Origin: Rhodocyclaceae bacterium
GTDB lineage: Bacteria > Pseudomonadota > Gammaproteobacteria > Burkholderiales > Rhodocyclaceae
Direction: 5' to 3'
NCBI GenBank assembly: GCA_016791105.1
Contig: JAEUNM010000127.1
Location: 36,180 to 100,179 of the forward strand
DNA length: 64,000 nt
Within the stretch, counting starts at the first letter, position 1, and every line of letters begins with the position of its first letter. The notes beneath the pieces were generated by a model, which was not told the origin of the DNA, did not search any database, and saw nothing but the letters and a program-made list of their open reading frames with translations. Both the position numbers and the translations under genes were made by a program. Positions 25,560-34,375 of the stretch are shown piece after piece.

Positions 25560-25590
25560 AAACGATCGCTCGACTCTGAAAGTTCAAAAT

Positions 25591-25612
25591 AGACTCAAAT
25601 CGTCTCAAGTCT
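25591..25612 (-). promoter_or_regulatory. Imperfect palindrome upstream of the restriction operon
   Basis: AGACTCAAATC-GTCTCAAGTCT: five-base arms AGACT/AGTCT around a region containing two related CTCAA motifs. It lies 32-53 bp upstream of the HTH gene start, a usual place for an operator. Plausible binding site for the small HTH protein. Confidence 0.35.
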
Positions 25613-25820
25613 AACAGGCGACCATCAGCCTGGCCAGATTGATGAGACGAAGCATAGAAAAAGGGCTGTCCCCGATTTCCCGCCAATTTACCGCGTCGCT
25701 CTGACGCCGATTCTCCGCGCATACCAAGTTTTGCCGCTGTCGGGCATTCTGGCTGAGGGCGTACTATGCCCAAAGCCAGAAAATGCCGTGAAGTCTCGTG
25801 CGAGGAAATTACTTCGCTCT

Positions 25821-25920
25821 GACCCCGAATTGCCCTGAGCCCGAATTGCCGCCTGACCCCGAATTGCCGCCGTGACCCCGCCGAATTGCCGCCGTGACCC
25901 CGAATTGCCGCCGAATTGCC
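25821..25920. repeat. Degenerate short tandem repeat (CCGAATTGCC units)
   Basis: Six copies of CGAATTGCC in 100 bp, most preceded by TGACCC or GCCG, with units of 17-21 bp. The spacing is irregular, so it is a decayed minisatellite rather than a CRISPR array; there are no unique spacers of constant length. Confidence 0.7.
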
Positions 25921-26275
25921 GGAATCGCAAGGCCAGTGCGTTGATGAAATTGTCCGGAGTGTCTGCGCTTCGGGCTCGCCGACAGGGCGCAAGCCACGCC
26001 AGCATTCGCCGCGAGCACGTGGTCATTAGGCGCCTCCCACCAACGAGCGGCTTGCCTGTGTGCGGATCACACGCGGGACGAAGTATCCCACTCCGTCCCG
26101 AACGTTTCCGGCTTGTGACCCGCGGAGAGGAAGCCTTTCCCCGAACGCTACCAATCCTGCGGACGGGGCAACGTGCCCCGTCGGGCGCTGGATGGGTGAC
26201 TGGAACGGCTGTTCAAGCTCGTCAGGTTACCGAAGCCAGTTCAAATCCAGAAACGGGGAATCGAACCCGCGTCCG

Positions 26276-26848
26276 TCAGAGCGCTACCTTCCATTCGCGC
26301 AACTGGCCGACGGTCTGCGTCAGTCCCTGCTTGAGCAGGGTGTCCAGGTACTCGTCAACCGTCTTGGGTGGGCTCTTCAGCGATCGGCGATGTTTGGCAG
26401 CCGCTTCGCAGACTCGGGCCGCATGTAGATCCATGAGATCAAAGATGAAGTCATCCGGGTGCAGGGCGGTCAAGTTGTAAGGTTTGAGCCGATCCGGCGG
26501 GAAGTCCTTCAGGTTGAAGGTCACGATCAGACTGGCGCCGCCTTGAATGGCAGCGGCCACCACATGCCGGTCATCGGCGTCCGGCAACTCGACAGATGGG
26601 ATCAGATGCTCGAAGCCGGTGACCAGGCTGTCGCGGACGTGGGCGTTCATCAGCGACCGTGTCCGCTCGAGGTGTTCGGCCTTAAGGTCTGAGCGTTGAT
26701 CAAGAACATTACGCGTCCACTCATCGTGGATCATGTCCGTCCAGCGGGCCCGGTACAGATCGGTCAGCGCCAGGCGCATCAGCAGGTCGCGCAACGGCGC
26801 CGGGTAGAGCACGCACGCGTCGTAGATGACGGTGAAGTTCGAACTCAT
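26276..26848 (-). CDS. PIN-domain toxin (VapC-like)
   Basis: A 190-residue PIN-domain ribonuclease. The first catalytic aspartate is in VIYDACVLYPAPLRDLLMRL, and the DADDRHVVAAAIQGGASLIVTFNLKDFP block holds the further acidic residues. It belongs to the larger PIN_3 type often paired with an HTH-type antitoxin. It starts immediately at the antitoxin stop (TGA-ATG, no gap). It probably cleaves RNA when unopposed; the target is not predictable. Confidence 0.8.
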   Translation of the reverse strand: MSSNFTVIYDACVLYPAPLRDLLMRLALTDLYRARWTDMIHDEWTRNVLDQRSDLKAEHLERTRSLMNAHVRDSLVTGFEHLIPSVELPDADDRHVVAAAIQGGASLIVTFNLKDFPPDRLKPYNLTALHPDDFIFDLMDLHAARVCEAAAKHRRSLKSPPKTVDEYLDTLLKQGLTQTVGQLREWKVAL

Positions 26849-27313
26849 TCATTCGTACCCCATCTTGAGCGCCTGGGCTTGCTCAGCCAGTGCATCAAGG
26901 GCATTGCTGCGTTCGGCGTCGATCCGCTCCTTGTACGCGATCACGTCCTGGTAGCGGACGCGACGGTGTGTGCCGATCTTGTGGAAGGGGATCTCGCCAC
27001 GCTCCAGCAACTGGACGAGGAACGGCCGCGAGACGCTCAGCACATCCGCCGCGTCCTGGGTCGTCAGTTCGGCGTGGATCGGGATGATGCTGACTGCGTT
27101 GCCCACACCGATTTCGGTCAGGACGTCCACGAGCAGCCGAAGTGCCGAAACCGGGATGCGAACCGAGTGGGACGCCCCCTTGTCGTCGAAGATCTCGATC
27201 ATCTGGGTATCGGCGCGAGTCTGCAAGAAGGCGGACAGCGCCCGACCGCTCTCGCGGGCGATGGCAATTTCTTCTGCCGTCGGCAGTGGATGGGCGGGAG
27301 AGAGTATGGTCAT
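26849..27313 (-). CDS. HTH antitoxin of the PIN toxin pair
   Basis: A 154-residue protein. Residues about 83-135 form an excisionase-type HTH (LTTQDAADVLSVSRPFLVQL...VRYQDVIAYKERI). The N-terminal half is an uncharacterised helical region. It is paired upstream with the PIN toxin with no gap, the arrangement of many antitoxins that both bind the toxin and autorepress. GGAG lies 5-8 nt upstream of the ATG at 27313. Confidence 0.75.
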   Translation of the reverse strand: MTILSPAHPLPTAEEIAIARESGRALSAFLQTRADTQMIEIFDDKGASHSVRIPVSALRLLVDVLTEIGVGNAVSIIPIHAELTTQDAADVLSVSRPFLVQLLERGEIPFHKIGTHRRVRYQDVIAYKERIDAERSNALDALAEQAQALKMGYE

Positions 27314-28111
27314 GGCAATCTCCTGGAAGCTTCGAACAACATCATAGGAGGAAGCATAAACGAAACAAACGAAAATTCGAAATATCCGAAACAGGCTTTG
27401 CCATGCTCGATGGGCAATTTTCGGATATCAGGGGACGCGGATAATCGGGGACGTACCGGGAATTTCTTGGCTTGGAAGGAGTTCGGGGTGCGATAAACCG
27501 TGATTTGACTTTGTATCGCTTTACTTGGCTGCTCCCGCGGGCGGGACGGTTCACTTATCCCGTCCCAATCGTTTCGCCAGCGCGATAGGCAGGCGCCCGC
27601 ACCTTACCCGGCGACACCAAATGATGCGGACGGGGCAACATGCCCCGTCCGGCAGGGCGTATTTTCCAAATGCAAGCCTGCTTGGAAACGCGCTTTTTCG
27701 GTCGGCGCGCGAATAATAGGGGACGTACCACGAATTTCTTGGCTTGGAAGGAATTCTGGGTGCGATAAACCGTGATTTGACTTTGTATCGCTTTACTTGG
27801 CTGCTCCCGCGGGCGGGACGGGTCACTTACCCCGTCCCAATCGTTTCGCGAGCGCGATAGGCAGGCGCCCGCACCTTACCCGGCGACACCAAATGATGCG
27901 GACGGGGCAACATGCCCCGTCCGGCAGGGCGGTCAGAGCGGGGCATTTTCCAAATGCAAGCCTGCTTGGAAACGCGCTTTTTCGGTCGGTGGCGGAAAAA
28001 TGCCTCACGCAGTCTCCGGTTTCCTAATCCCCGGGTTTTCCATCCTGCCGGGCTTAATCCCTGACAGCCATCGATTTGGGGCGGGACGCCCGGCAGCCTG
28101 GATACCCGGCC
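27314..28111. other. Intergenic repeat region
   Basis: About 0.8 kb between the toxin-antitoxin pair and dgkA, filled mainly by a tandem duplication (27441-27989). No gene is supported; the short open frames inside the repeat exist only because the repeat is GC-rich and they appear in both copies. Confidence 0.5.
27441..27989. repeat. Tandem direct repeat of about 270 bp
   Basis: Copy 1 is about 27441-27704 and copy 2 about 27713-27989. They share most bases, beginning GGGGACGTACC and ending CGCTTTTTCGGTCGG. Copy 2 carries an extra segment of 13 or so bases (GGTCAGAGCGGGG). Each copy contains the hairpin GACGGGGCA-ACA-TGCCCCGTC (27629-27649 and 27901-27921), and a single variant hairpin is at 26162-26182. 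Recent duplication is likely. Confidence 0.85.
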
Positions 28112-28510
28112 TTAGTGCCAGCGCTCCCACAGTATGCTGGCCCACACCACCGCGACATTGACCAGTGCAATGAACACCGCCGCGCTGCCTATGTCCTTGG
28201 CGCGTTTGGACAGTACGTGGCGTTCCGGGCCGACGCGGTCCACCACGGCTTCGACGGCGGAATTGAGCAGTTCCACCATCAGTACCAGCAGTACGGCGCC
28301 TATCATGAGCGCGCGCTCGAGGCCGGATACCGGCAGGAGCACGGCGGCGATGATGAGGATAAGTGCCAGCCAGGTTTCCTGGCGGAAGGCGGCTTCGCCG
28401 GTATAGGCGGCATGCAGGCCGTCCAGCGAATAATTGAGGGCGTTCCAGATTCGGCGCAGGCCGGTTTTTCCCTTCAGAGGGGATGTTTCAGTCGCCTTGT
28501 CGTTGGGCAT
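28112..28510 (-). CDS. dgkA: Diacylglycerol kinase
   Basis: A 132-residue membrane kinase that recycles diacylglycerol to phosphatidic acid at the inner membrane. The family core is seen as GEAAFRQETWLAL, then MVELLNSAVEAVVDRVGPE and SKRAKDIGSAAVFIALV, with three membrane segments. The start at 28510 gives the usual length; ATG 28543 is a possible alternative. It is followed upstream by an MFS transporter on the same strand, about 105 bp away. Confidence 0.88.
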   Translation of the reverse strand: MPNDKATETSPLKGKTGLRRIWNALNYSLDGLHAAYTGEAAFRQETWLALILIIAAVLLPVSGLERALMIGAVLLVLMVELLNSAVEAVVDRVGPERHVLSKRAKDIGSAAVFIALVNVAVVWASILWERWH

Positions 28511-28615
28511 ATTTGGGGTGTCGCGGCAGTTCGGAGCGTGCATGTTACCCGGCTGCGGTGGGGCCGGCGCGGCGAGCGGCGCCTGAACCAGCGGCACGCA
28601 CGCGGCGGGCGGCGG

Positions 28616-29779
28616 TCAGTCTGGCGCCTGCGTGGGCGCCGGCCACAGTCGGCGTGCGAGCCAGGCCAGCAGCAGGTACATGCTGGCGATGAGCGCCACG
28701 CAGGCCGGCCAGCCGCCGCTGTTCCACAGTACCTTGGGAAATAAGGCGCCGGCGCTGCCGCCCAGATAATAGGCGGTGGTGTATAGGCCAGATGCGGCGG
28801 ATTTGGTATGCCGCGCGGCTTCGGCGACGTAGCCGGTGGCTAGCGACTGCAGCATGAATATGCTGGCACAGCCTATCGATAGGCCCAGCGCGATGGCGGT
28901 CACGGTGGGCCACAGGGTGCAGCAGGCGCCGGCCACGCCGAGCAGGGCGGCCAGGGTGGCGACGCGGCGGCGGCCGTGGCGCGCGACCAGGCGGCCGGTA
29001 TGGGGCGTGACCACCACGCCGGCGAGATAGCTCGCGAATACGAAACCTATGGTGGCGGAATTGAAGTTGTAGGGCGGCCGCGCCAGCAGCAGCGATACAT
29101 AGGTGAAGGTGGCGACCTGCGTGAATAGCAGCAGGAAGCCCATCGCGAAAGTCGTGCGCAGTTCGGCGTGGTCAAGGTGGGTGGCGGCGGCGCGCAGGGT
29201 GGCCAGGGTTCCGCTGCGCGTGGCGGCTGCCGGCTTGGGTACGCCGGCCATCACCAGCGGCACCAGGCAGAGCGAAACCAGGCCCAGCGCGTGGAATGAG
29301 TGGCGCCAGCCAAACCAGTGCGCCACCAGGCCGGTCAGAAAGCGGCCCATGAAACCGCCCAGCACGGTGCCGGCGATATACAGGCCGGCCACGCGCAAGG
29401 CGCGCGTGCGGTCCTGGTCCTCTGCCAGCACGCCCAGTGCGCCGGTGCTGATGCCCGGCACGAACAGCCCGCACACGAAGCGCCACACCAGCATTTGCGT
29501 CAGCGTGGTGGCGCTGCCGCACAGCAAGGTGGCGATGGCCAGCCCGCACATGGAGGCGACGATGACGCGGCGGCGGCCGAAGGTGTCGGCCAATATGCCG
29601 GCGAAGGGGGCTACCAGCGCCACCGCCAGGGTGCCGGCGGAAACGGTGATGGTGGTGCCGCCGCTGGCGGTGCCGAAGGCGGCTTCAAGTTCCGGCAGCA
29701 GGGCCTGCGGCGGATAAAGATTCAGAAAGGCGACGAAACCTGCGGTGCAGATTGCCGCGTCTACGCGTTGTATCGCCAT
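28616..29779 (-). CDS. MFS transporter (YnfM-like)
   Basis: A 387-residue major facilitator protein with about 12 membrane segments. The family loop between TM2 and TM3 reads GILADTFGRRRVIVASMCG, and its counterpart in the second half is GRLVARHGRRRVATLAALLG. It resembles drug/arabinose-efflux members such as YnfM. The substrate is not predictable. It is probably monocistronic or coupled loosely to dgkA. Confidence 0.8.
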   Translation of the reverse strand: MAIQRVDAAICTAGFVAFLNLYPPQALLPELEAAFGTASGGTTITVSAGTLAVALVAPFAGILADTFGRRRVIVASMCGLAIATLLCGSATTLTQMLVWRFVCGLFVPGISTGALGVLAEDQDRTRALRVAGLYIAGTVLGGFMGRFLTGLVAHWFGWRHSFHALGLVSLCLVPLVMAGVPKPAAATRSGTLATLRAAATHLDHAELRTTFAMGFLLLFTQVATFTYVSLLLARPPYNFNSATIGFVFASYLAGVVVTPHTGRLVARHGRRRVATLAALLGVAGACCTLWPTVTAIALGLSIGCASIFMLQSLATGYVAEAARHTKSAASGLYTTAYYLGGSAGALFPKVLWNSGGWPACVALIASMYLLLAWLARRLWPAPTQAPD

Positions 29780-29895
29780 CGCGTTCAGTCTCGAATCAGT
29801 TTGTCCGCCAGGGGCGCGCGGGCGGCTGCGGGGCGGGGTGGAAAGGCGTGCGGCGCCATGTGCCCAGCCTGCGCGTGCAACCTGCGGCGGCCGGC

Positions 29896-31659
29896 TTACG
29901 CGGCAATCTGCAGACTGGCGAGGCGTGCATAGAGTCCGCCCTGGCGCAGCAATTCGGCCGGCGTGCCGGATTCGACGATGCGGCCGTGTTCCAGCACCAC
30001 GATCTGGTCGGCGTTCTGCACCGTGGATAGCCGGTGTGCGATCACCAGCGTGGTGCGGCCGCGCCGCGCGGCGTCCAGCCCGCGCTGCACCAGTGCTTCG
30101 GATTCCGAATCGAGCGCGCTGGTGGCTTCGTCGAGCAGCAACAGCGGCGGGTTTTTCAGGATGGCGCGGGCAATCGCGATGCGCTGGCGCTGGCCGCCGG
30201 ACAGGCGCACGCCGCGTTCGCCCAGAAAGGTGCGATAACCCTGCGGCAGGCGCAGGATGAATTCTTCCGCCTGCGCCGCGCGCGCGGCGGCATACACCTC
30301 GTCGTCGGTGGCTTCGCTGCGGCCGTAACGGATGTTTTCCAGCGCGTCGGCGGAAAAAATCACCGGCTCCTGGGTAACGATGCCGATGTGGCGGCGCAGT
30401 TCCTGTGGGTCCAGCGCGCGGACATCCACGCCATTGACGGCGATGGTGCCGGCCGCTACGTCATAGAAGCGCAGCAGCAACTGGAATACGGTGGTTTTTC
30501 CGGCGCCGCTGGGGCCCACCAGCGCCACCGTGCTGCCGGGCCGCACGGCCAGCGTAAAACCGTCCAGCGCCGGCAGTTGCGGGCGCGACGGGTAATGGAA
30601 TTCGACCTGCGCGAAATCCACCGTGGCCTGCGGCGCCACCGGCAGGGCGAGCGGTCGGGCGGGGGCCTGGATGACGGGCTGGGCGGCCATTAGCTCCATG
30701 AGGCGCTCGGTGGCGCCGGCGGCGCGCTGCACGTCGCCCCATACTTCGGCGATTACCCCTACCGAGCCGGCCACCAGTACCGCGTACAGCACGAAGGAGG
30801 TAAGTTGCCCGGTGGACATGCTGCCTGCGGTGACGGCATTGGCGCCCATCCACAGCACGCACAGTATGGATGTGAATACGCCGGCGATCACGCTGGCGGT
30901 GAGCAGGGCGCGCACCCGTATGCGGCGCAGCGCGGTGTGGAAACTGTTTTCCACGCTGGCCGAAAAGCGTTCGCTTTCGTAGCCTTCCTGGGCGTAGGCC
31001 TGCACGGTGGGGATGGCATTGAGCACTTCGCCCGCCATGGCCGAACTGTCGGCGATGCGGTCTTGCGATTCGCGCGACAGGCGGCGCACGCGGCGCCCGG
31101 CCCAGATGAGCGGCGCGACCACGCCCAGCAGCAGCGCCAAGGTCCATGCGAACAGGCGTGGGCTGGTCACCGCCAGCATGATGAGCCCGCCGGCAAACTG
31201 GAAGGCGCTGCGCAGGCCCATGGAAATCGACGAACCGACGACGGTCTGCACCAGCGTGGTGTCGCCGGTCAGGCGGGACAGCACTTCGCCGGTACGGGTC
31301 AGCTCGAAATATTGCGGCGACTGTTCGAGCATGCGCGCAAATATGGCATTGCGCAGGTCGGCCGTAACGCGCTCGCCTATCCAGGTGACGAGGTAGTAGC
31401 GCGTTGCGACGAATATCGCCCAGGCGACCGCGAGCGCCACCAGCAGCAGAAAGTGCCCGCTTTGTGGCGCCACGCCGCGGCCGAAACTTTCGTCTATGAG
31501 CTGGCGCGATTGATACGGCACCGCCAGGAGGGCCGCCGAAGCGCCGCACAGCATGGCAAATGCGGCCGCGATGCGGGCGCGGTAGGGGCGCAGAAAAGGC
31601 CGCAGGCCGCTCAGTGCGGTAACGCGCCGGCTGGCGGGCGGGGCGGTGGGGCTGGTCAT
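29896..31659 (-). CDS. MsbA-like ABC exporter (fused permease-ATPase)
   Basis: A 587-residue half-transporter. The N-terminal six-helix permease domain spans about residues 20-320. The C-terminal ATPase has Walker A GPSGAGKTT, Q-loop VTQEPVIFS, signature LSGGQRQRIAIARAIL and Walker B LLLLDEATSALD. It is similar to lipid A or multidrug exporters of the MsbA/LmrA kind. The start MTSPTAPPASRRV is preferred; several in-frame ATGs just upstream lack ribosome-binding sites. The gene is divergent from the VIT1-family gene. Confidence 0.85.
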   Translation of the reverse strand: MTSPTAPPASRRVTALSGLRPFLRPYRARIAAAFAMLCGASAALLAVPYQSRQLIDESFGRGVAPQSGHFLLLVALAVAWAIFVATRYYLVTWIGERVTADLRNAIFARMLEQSPQYFELTRTGEVLSRLTGDTTLVQTVVGSSISMGLRSAFQFAGGLIMLAVTSPRLFAWTLALLLGVVAPLIWAGRRVRRLSRESQDRIADSSAMAGEVLNAIPTVQAYAQEGYESERFSASVENSFHTALRRIRVRALLTASVIAGVFTSILCVLWMGANAVTAGSMSTGQLTSFVLYAVLVAGSVGVIAEVWGDVQRAAGATERLMELMAAQPVIQAPARPLALPVAPQATVDFAQVEFHYPSRPQLPALDGFTLAVRPGSTVALVGPSGAGKTTVFQLLLRFYDVAAGTIAVNGVDVRALDPQELRRHIGIVTQEPVIFSADALENIRYGRSEATDDEVYAAARAAQAEEFILRLPQGYRTFLGERGVRLSGGQRQRIAIARAILKNPPLLLLDEATSALDSESEALVQRGLDAARRGRTTLVIAHRLSTVQNADQIVVLEHGRIVESGTPAELLRQGGLYARLASLQIAA

Positions 31660-31807
31660 GGCACGCATCATAACGGGGTTTGGTGGCGCCGCTCGGGGCC
31701 TGCAAGGCTGGGCCTGGTGGCGGGTGTCTGGCACGCCATCTGCTATTGTCGCGGCACGTCGCGCGCGCAGCGGAACGCCAGGTCCGGCGCAGTGCGAGCT
31801 TACCTAT

Positions 31808-32857
31808 ATGTCTGTTGCCGATAGCGAAAAAGCCCTTGCGGGATGGCGCGAAGAAATGCGCTCCACGCATCTGTACCGCGTGGTGGCCGAATGCGAATCC
31901 GGCACGCCGCGCCAGGCCTTGTTCATCGAATTGGCGCAGGCGGCGCAGGAACAGGCGGAAATCTGGCGACGTGCCGCGGCCGGTGCGGGTGTGGCGGTGC
32001 CGCAAAGCTTCGAGCCCGATTTGCGCACCCGCGTGGTGGCGGCGCTGGTACGGCGTTTCGGTCCACGCGCCACGCGCAGCATGCTGGCGGCCATGAAGGT
32101 GCGCGGCATGTCGCTGTACACGCATTCGGTGCCCGGTCATCCCACGCCGCGCGCGGGCGAGCAGGAAGGGCGCCACAGCGGTCTGGATGGCAGCGGCAAT
32201 TTGCGCGCCGCGGTATTTGGCGCCAACGACGGCCTGGTGTCGAACCTTAGCCTCATTCTGGGCGTGGCGGGGGCCGGTACCGAACCCCTCGGCTTGTTGC
32301 TCACCGGCGTGGCCGGGCTGTTGGCCGGCGCGTTTTCGATGGCGGCGGGTGAATACGTGTCGGTGCGCTCGCAGCGCGAAATGCTGGAGTATCAGCTTGA
32401 CCTGGAGCGCGAGGAACTGGCCGCTTATCCGCAGGAAGAAGCTGACGAACTGGCGCTCATCTATACCGCGCGCGGGCTGGATGCCGGGCATGCGCGCGAC
32501 CTGGCGCAGCAAATGCTGCAAGACCCGGAACGCGGCCTGGACGTGCTGGCGCGAGAAGAACTGGGGCTTAACCCGGACGAACTGGGCTCGCCCTGGGGCG
32601 CCGCGACGGCGTCTTTCGCCTCGTTTGCCTGCGGCGCCGCGGTGCCGTTATTGCCCTTGTTTGCCAGCCGCGGCCCTAGCAGTCTGACGGCAGCTACCCT
32701 GCTGGCGGGCGCGGCTTTGTTCGGCATGGGGGCGCTGCTTTCGCTATTTACCGGCCGCAATGCCTGGCTGGGCGGAGTGCGTATGCTGGCGGTGGGCGGC
32801 CTGGCCGGTGCCGCCACCTATGGCATAGGCCACCTGCTGGGTGTGGCGATCAACTGA
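31808..32857 (+). CDS. VIT1/CCC1-family transporter with N-terminal ferritin-like segment
   Basis: A 349-residue protein. The N-terminal 130 residues are helical with Glu/His residues (WREEMRSTHLYRVVAECESG and ELAQAAQEQAEIW), like the ferritin-like domain of MbfA-type proteins. The C-terminal domain is a CCC1/VIT1 transporter: VFGANDGLVSNLSLILGVAG, the AAGEYVSVRSQREM motif and about five membrane segments. The family moves Fe(II) or Mn(II) out of the cytoplasm. The start at 31808 replaces a longer frame that runs into the divergent promoter. Confidence 0.82.
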   Translation: MSVADSEKALAGWREEMRSTHLYRVVAECESGTPRQALFIELAQAAQEQAEIWRRAAAGAGVAVPQSFEPDLRTRVVAALVRRFGPRATRSMLAAMKVRGMSLYTHSVPGHPTPRAGEQEGRHSGLDGSGNLRAAVFGANDGLVSNLSLILGVAGAGTEPLGLLLTGVAGLLAGAFSMAAGEYVSVRSQREMLEYQLDLEREELAAYPQEEADELALIYTARGLDAGHARDLAQQMLQDPERGLDVLAREELGLNPDELGSPWGAATASFASFACGAAVPLLPLFASRGPSSLTAATLLAGAALFGMGALLSLFTGRNAWLGGVRMLAVGGLAGAATYGIGHLLGVAIN

Positions 32858-32860
32858 GCT

Positions 32861-32884
32861 GCCGGCAAGCGCGGGCCGGCTTTA
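32861..32884. terminator. Short hairpin between convergent genes
   Basis: GCCGGC (32861-32866) and GCCGGC (32875-32880) can form a 6-bp stem followed by TTTA on the plus strand. It lies between the stop of the VIT1 gene and the stop of pyruvate kinase and may terminate the former. The T-run is short. Confidence 0.35.
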
Positions 32885-34300
32885 CTTCACCTGCGAAATG
32901 CGCAATATGTTGGTGGTGCCGGAAACGCCAAACGGCATGCCGGCGGTAATCGCGATAATGTCGCCGGGCTGGGCCAGGCCTTCGCGCACGGCTGTCGCGC
33001 AGGCCTTGTCGGCCATTTCATCGACATGCTCGATTTCGTGCGTGTGAACCGCGTGTACGCCCCAAACCAGTGCCAGGCGGCGCGCGGTCGCAATGTTTGG
33101 CGTGAGGGTCAGGATGGGCGCGGGCGGTCTTTCGCGCGCCATGCGTAGGGCCGAATAGCCCGAGCTGGTGTAGCTGACGCACACCGCTACCTTGAGGAGG
33201 CCGGTGACGGCGTGCAGGGCGCTGCCGATCGCATCGGCGATGGAAGGCTGTGCCGGCGTGTGCGAAGCTTCCATGGCTTCGCGGTAAAACGGGTCGCTTT
33301 CCGTCTGTTTGATGATGTTGTCCATCATGCGCACGGCTTCGACCGGATAGTTGCCGGAGGCGGATTCGGCCGACAGCATGACGGCATCCACCCCGTCGTA
33401 AATCGCGGTGGCCACGTCAGACGCTTCGGCACGCGTGGGCAGCGGCGCGACCACCATGGAATCGAGCATTTGCGTGGCCACGATGACGGGTTTGCCCACT
33501 TTGCGGCAGGCGCGCACGATCTCTTTCTGGATGCGCGGCACCTGTTCGGCCGGCATTTCCACGCCCAGATCGCCGCGCGCCACCATGACGGCGTCGGTAA
33601 GCGCGATGATTTCGTGGAGCTTCTGGATGGCGGCCGGCTTTTCGAGCTTGGCGACCACGCCCGCGCGGCCCTCCACGAGCTGTTTGATGTCGATAATGTC
33701 CTGCGGCCTCTGCACGAAAGACAGGGCTACCCAATCCACACCCAGTTCCAGGCCGAAAGCCAGGTCGGCACGGTCCTTGTCGGTCATGGCCGACATGGGC
33801 AGCAATACGCCGGGCACATTGACGCCCTTGCGGTCGGATAACTGGCCGCCGGTAATCACCCGCGTTTCGGCGAAATCCGGCCCGCATTGTTCGACGCGCA
33901 GGCGCAGCTTGCCGTCGTCTATGAGCAGATCGGTGCCAGGGTGCAGGGCCGCGAATATTTCCGGGTGCGGCAGGGGTACGCGGCGCGGGTTGCCGGCGCG
34001 CTCCAGGTTCAGGTCGAAGCGGAATGCTTCGCCTTGCGCAAGCCCGATCGGGCCGTGCTCGAATTTGCCCACGCGCAGCTTGGGCCCCTGCAGATCGAGC
34101 ATGATGCCGACCGGACGCCCGGTTTCGGCTTCGATTTCGCGCAACATCTGATAGCGCGCGCGGTGGTCCTCGTGCGAGCCGTGGCTGAAATTGAGGCGGA
34201 ACACGTCCGCGCCGGCTTCGAACAGGGCGCGCAGGCGCTCAGGCGTGGAACTTGCGGGACCTACGGTGGCGACGATTTTGGCCTTGCAGTAATTGGGCAT
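32882..34300 (-). CDS. pyk: Pyruvate kinase
   Basis: A 472-residue pyruvate kinase (phosphoenolpyruvate + ADP to pyruvate + ATP). Visible signatures are KIVATVGPASS at the N-terminus, FRLNFSHGSHEDH, the active-site lysine region VAKLEKPAAIQKLHEII and MVARGDLGVEMP, and VIVATQMLDSM. It resembles the PykA form in length and motifs. It is followed downstream on the same strand by nothing coupled, and upstream by hyi after 75 bp. Confidence 0.93.
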   Translation of the reverse strand: MPNYCKAKIVATVGPASSTPERLRALFEAGADVFRLNFSHGSHEDHRARYQMLREIEAETGRPVGIMLDLQGPKLRVGKFEHGPIGLAQGEAFRFDLNLERAGNPRRVPLPHPEIFAALHPGTDLLIDDGKLRLRVEQCGPDFAETRVITGGQLSDRKGVNVPGVLLPMSAMTDKDRADLAFGLELGVDWVALSFVQRPQDIIDIKQLVEGRAGVVAKLEKPAAIQKLHEIIALTDAVMVARGDLGVEMPAEQVPRIQKEIVRACRKVGKPVIVATQMLDSMVVAPLPTRAEASDVATAIYDGVDAVMLSAESASGNYPVEAVRMMDNIIKQTESDPFYREAMEASHTPAQPSIADAIGSALHAVTGLLKVAVCVSYTSSGYSALRMARERPPAPILTLTPNIATARRLALVWGVHAVHTHEIEHVDEMADKACATAVREGLAQPGDIIAITAGMPFGVSGTTNILRISQVK

Positions 34301-34375
34301 CGAGTATCTCTTTGCGGTGGCCGGCTAAGCGGCGAAACAGACTCCGCAGCATGCGCCCAAAAAATTGCAGGGCGC

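Larger units (their letters stand above)
25560..26275. other. Intergenic region between restriction and PIN-toxin modules
   Basis: About 0.7 kb without a supported gene. It holds the candidate operator (25591-25612), the degenerate GAATTGCC repeats (25821-25920) and one GACGGGGCA hairpin (26162-26182). The segment next to the toxin gene shows a short tRNA-like motif that does not fold properly. It looks like a boundary zone between separately acquired modules. Confidence 0.45.

Noticed and set aside
25821..25920. Possible CRISPR array
   Set aside because: Units are short and irregular, with no constant-length unique spacers and no cas genes.
26240..26275. A GGTTCGATTCCCC-like motif next to the PIN-toxin gene that recalls a tRNA or tmRNA T-arm
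   Set aside because: The stem does not close: the two outer pairs of the T-arm fail and no acceptor strand or CCA follows, so it is not a supported RNA gene or attachment site.
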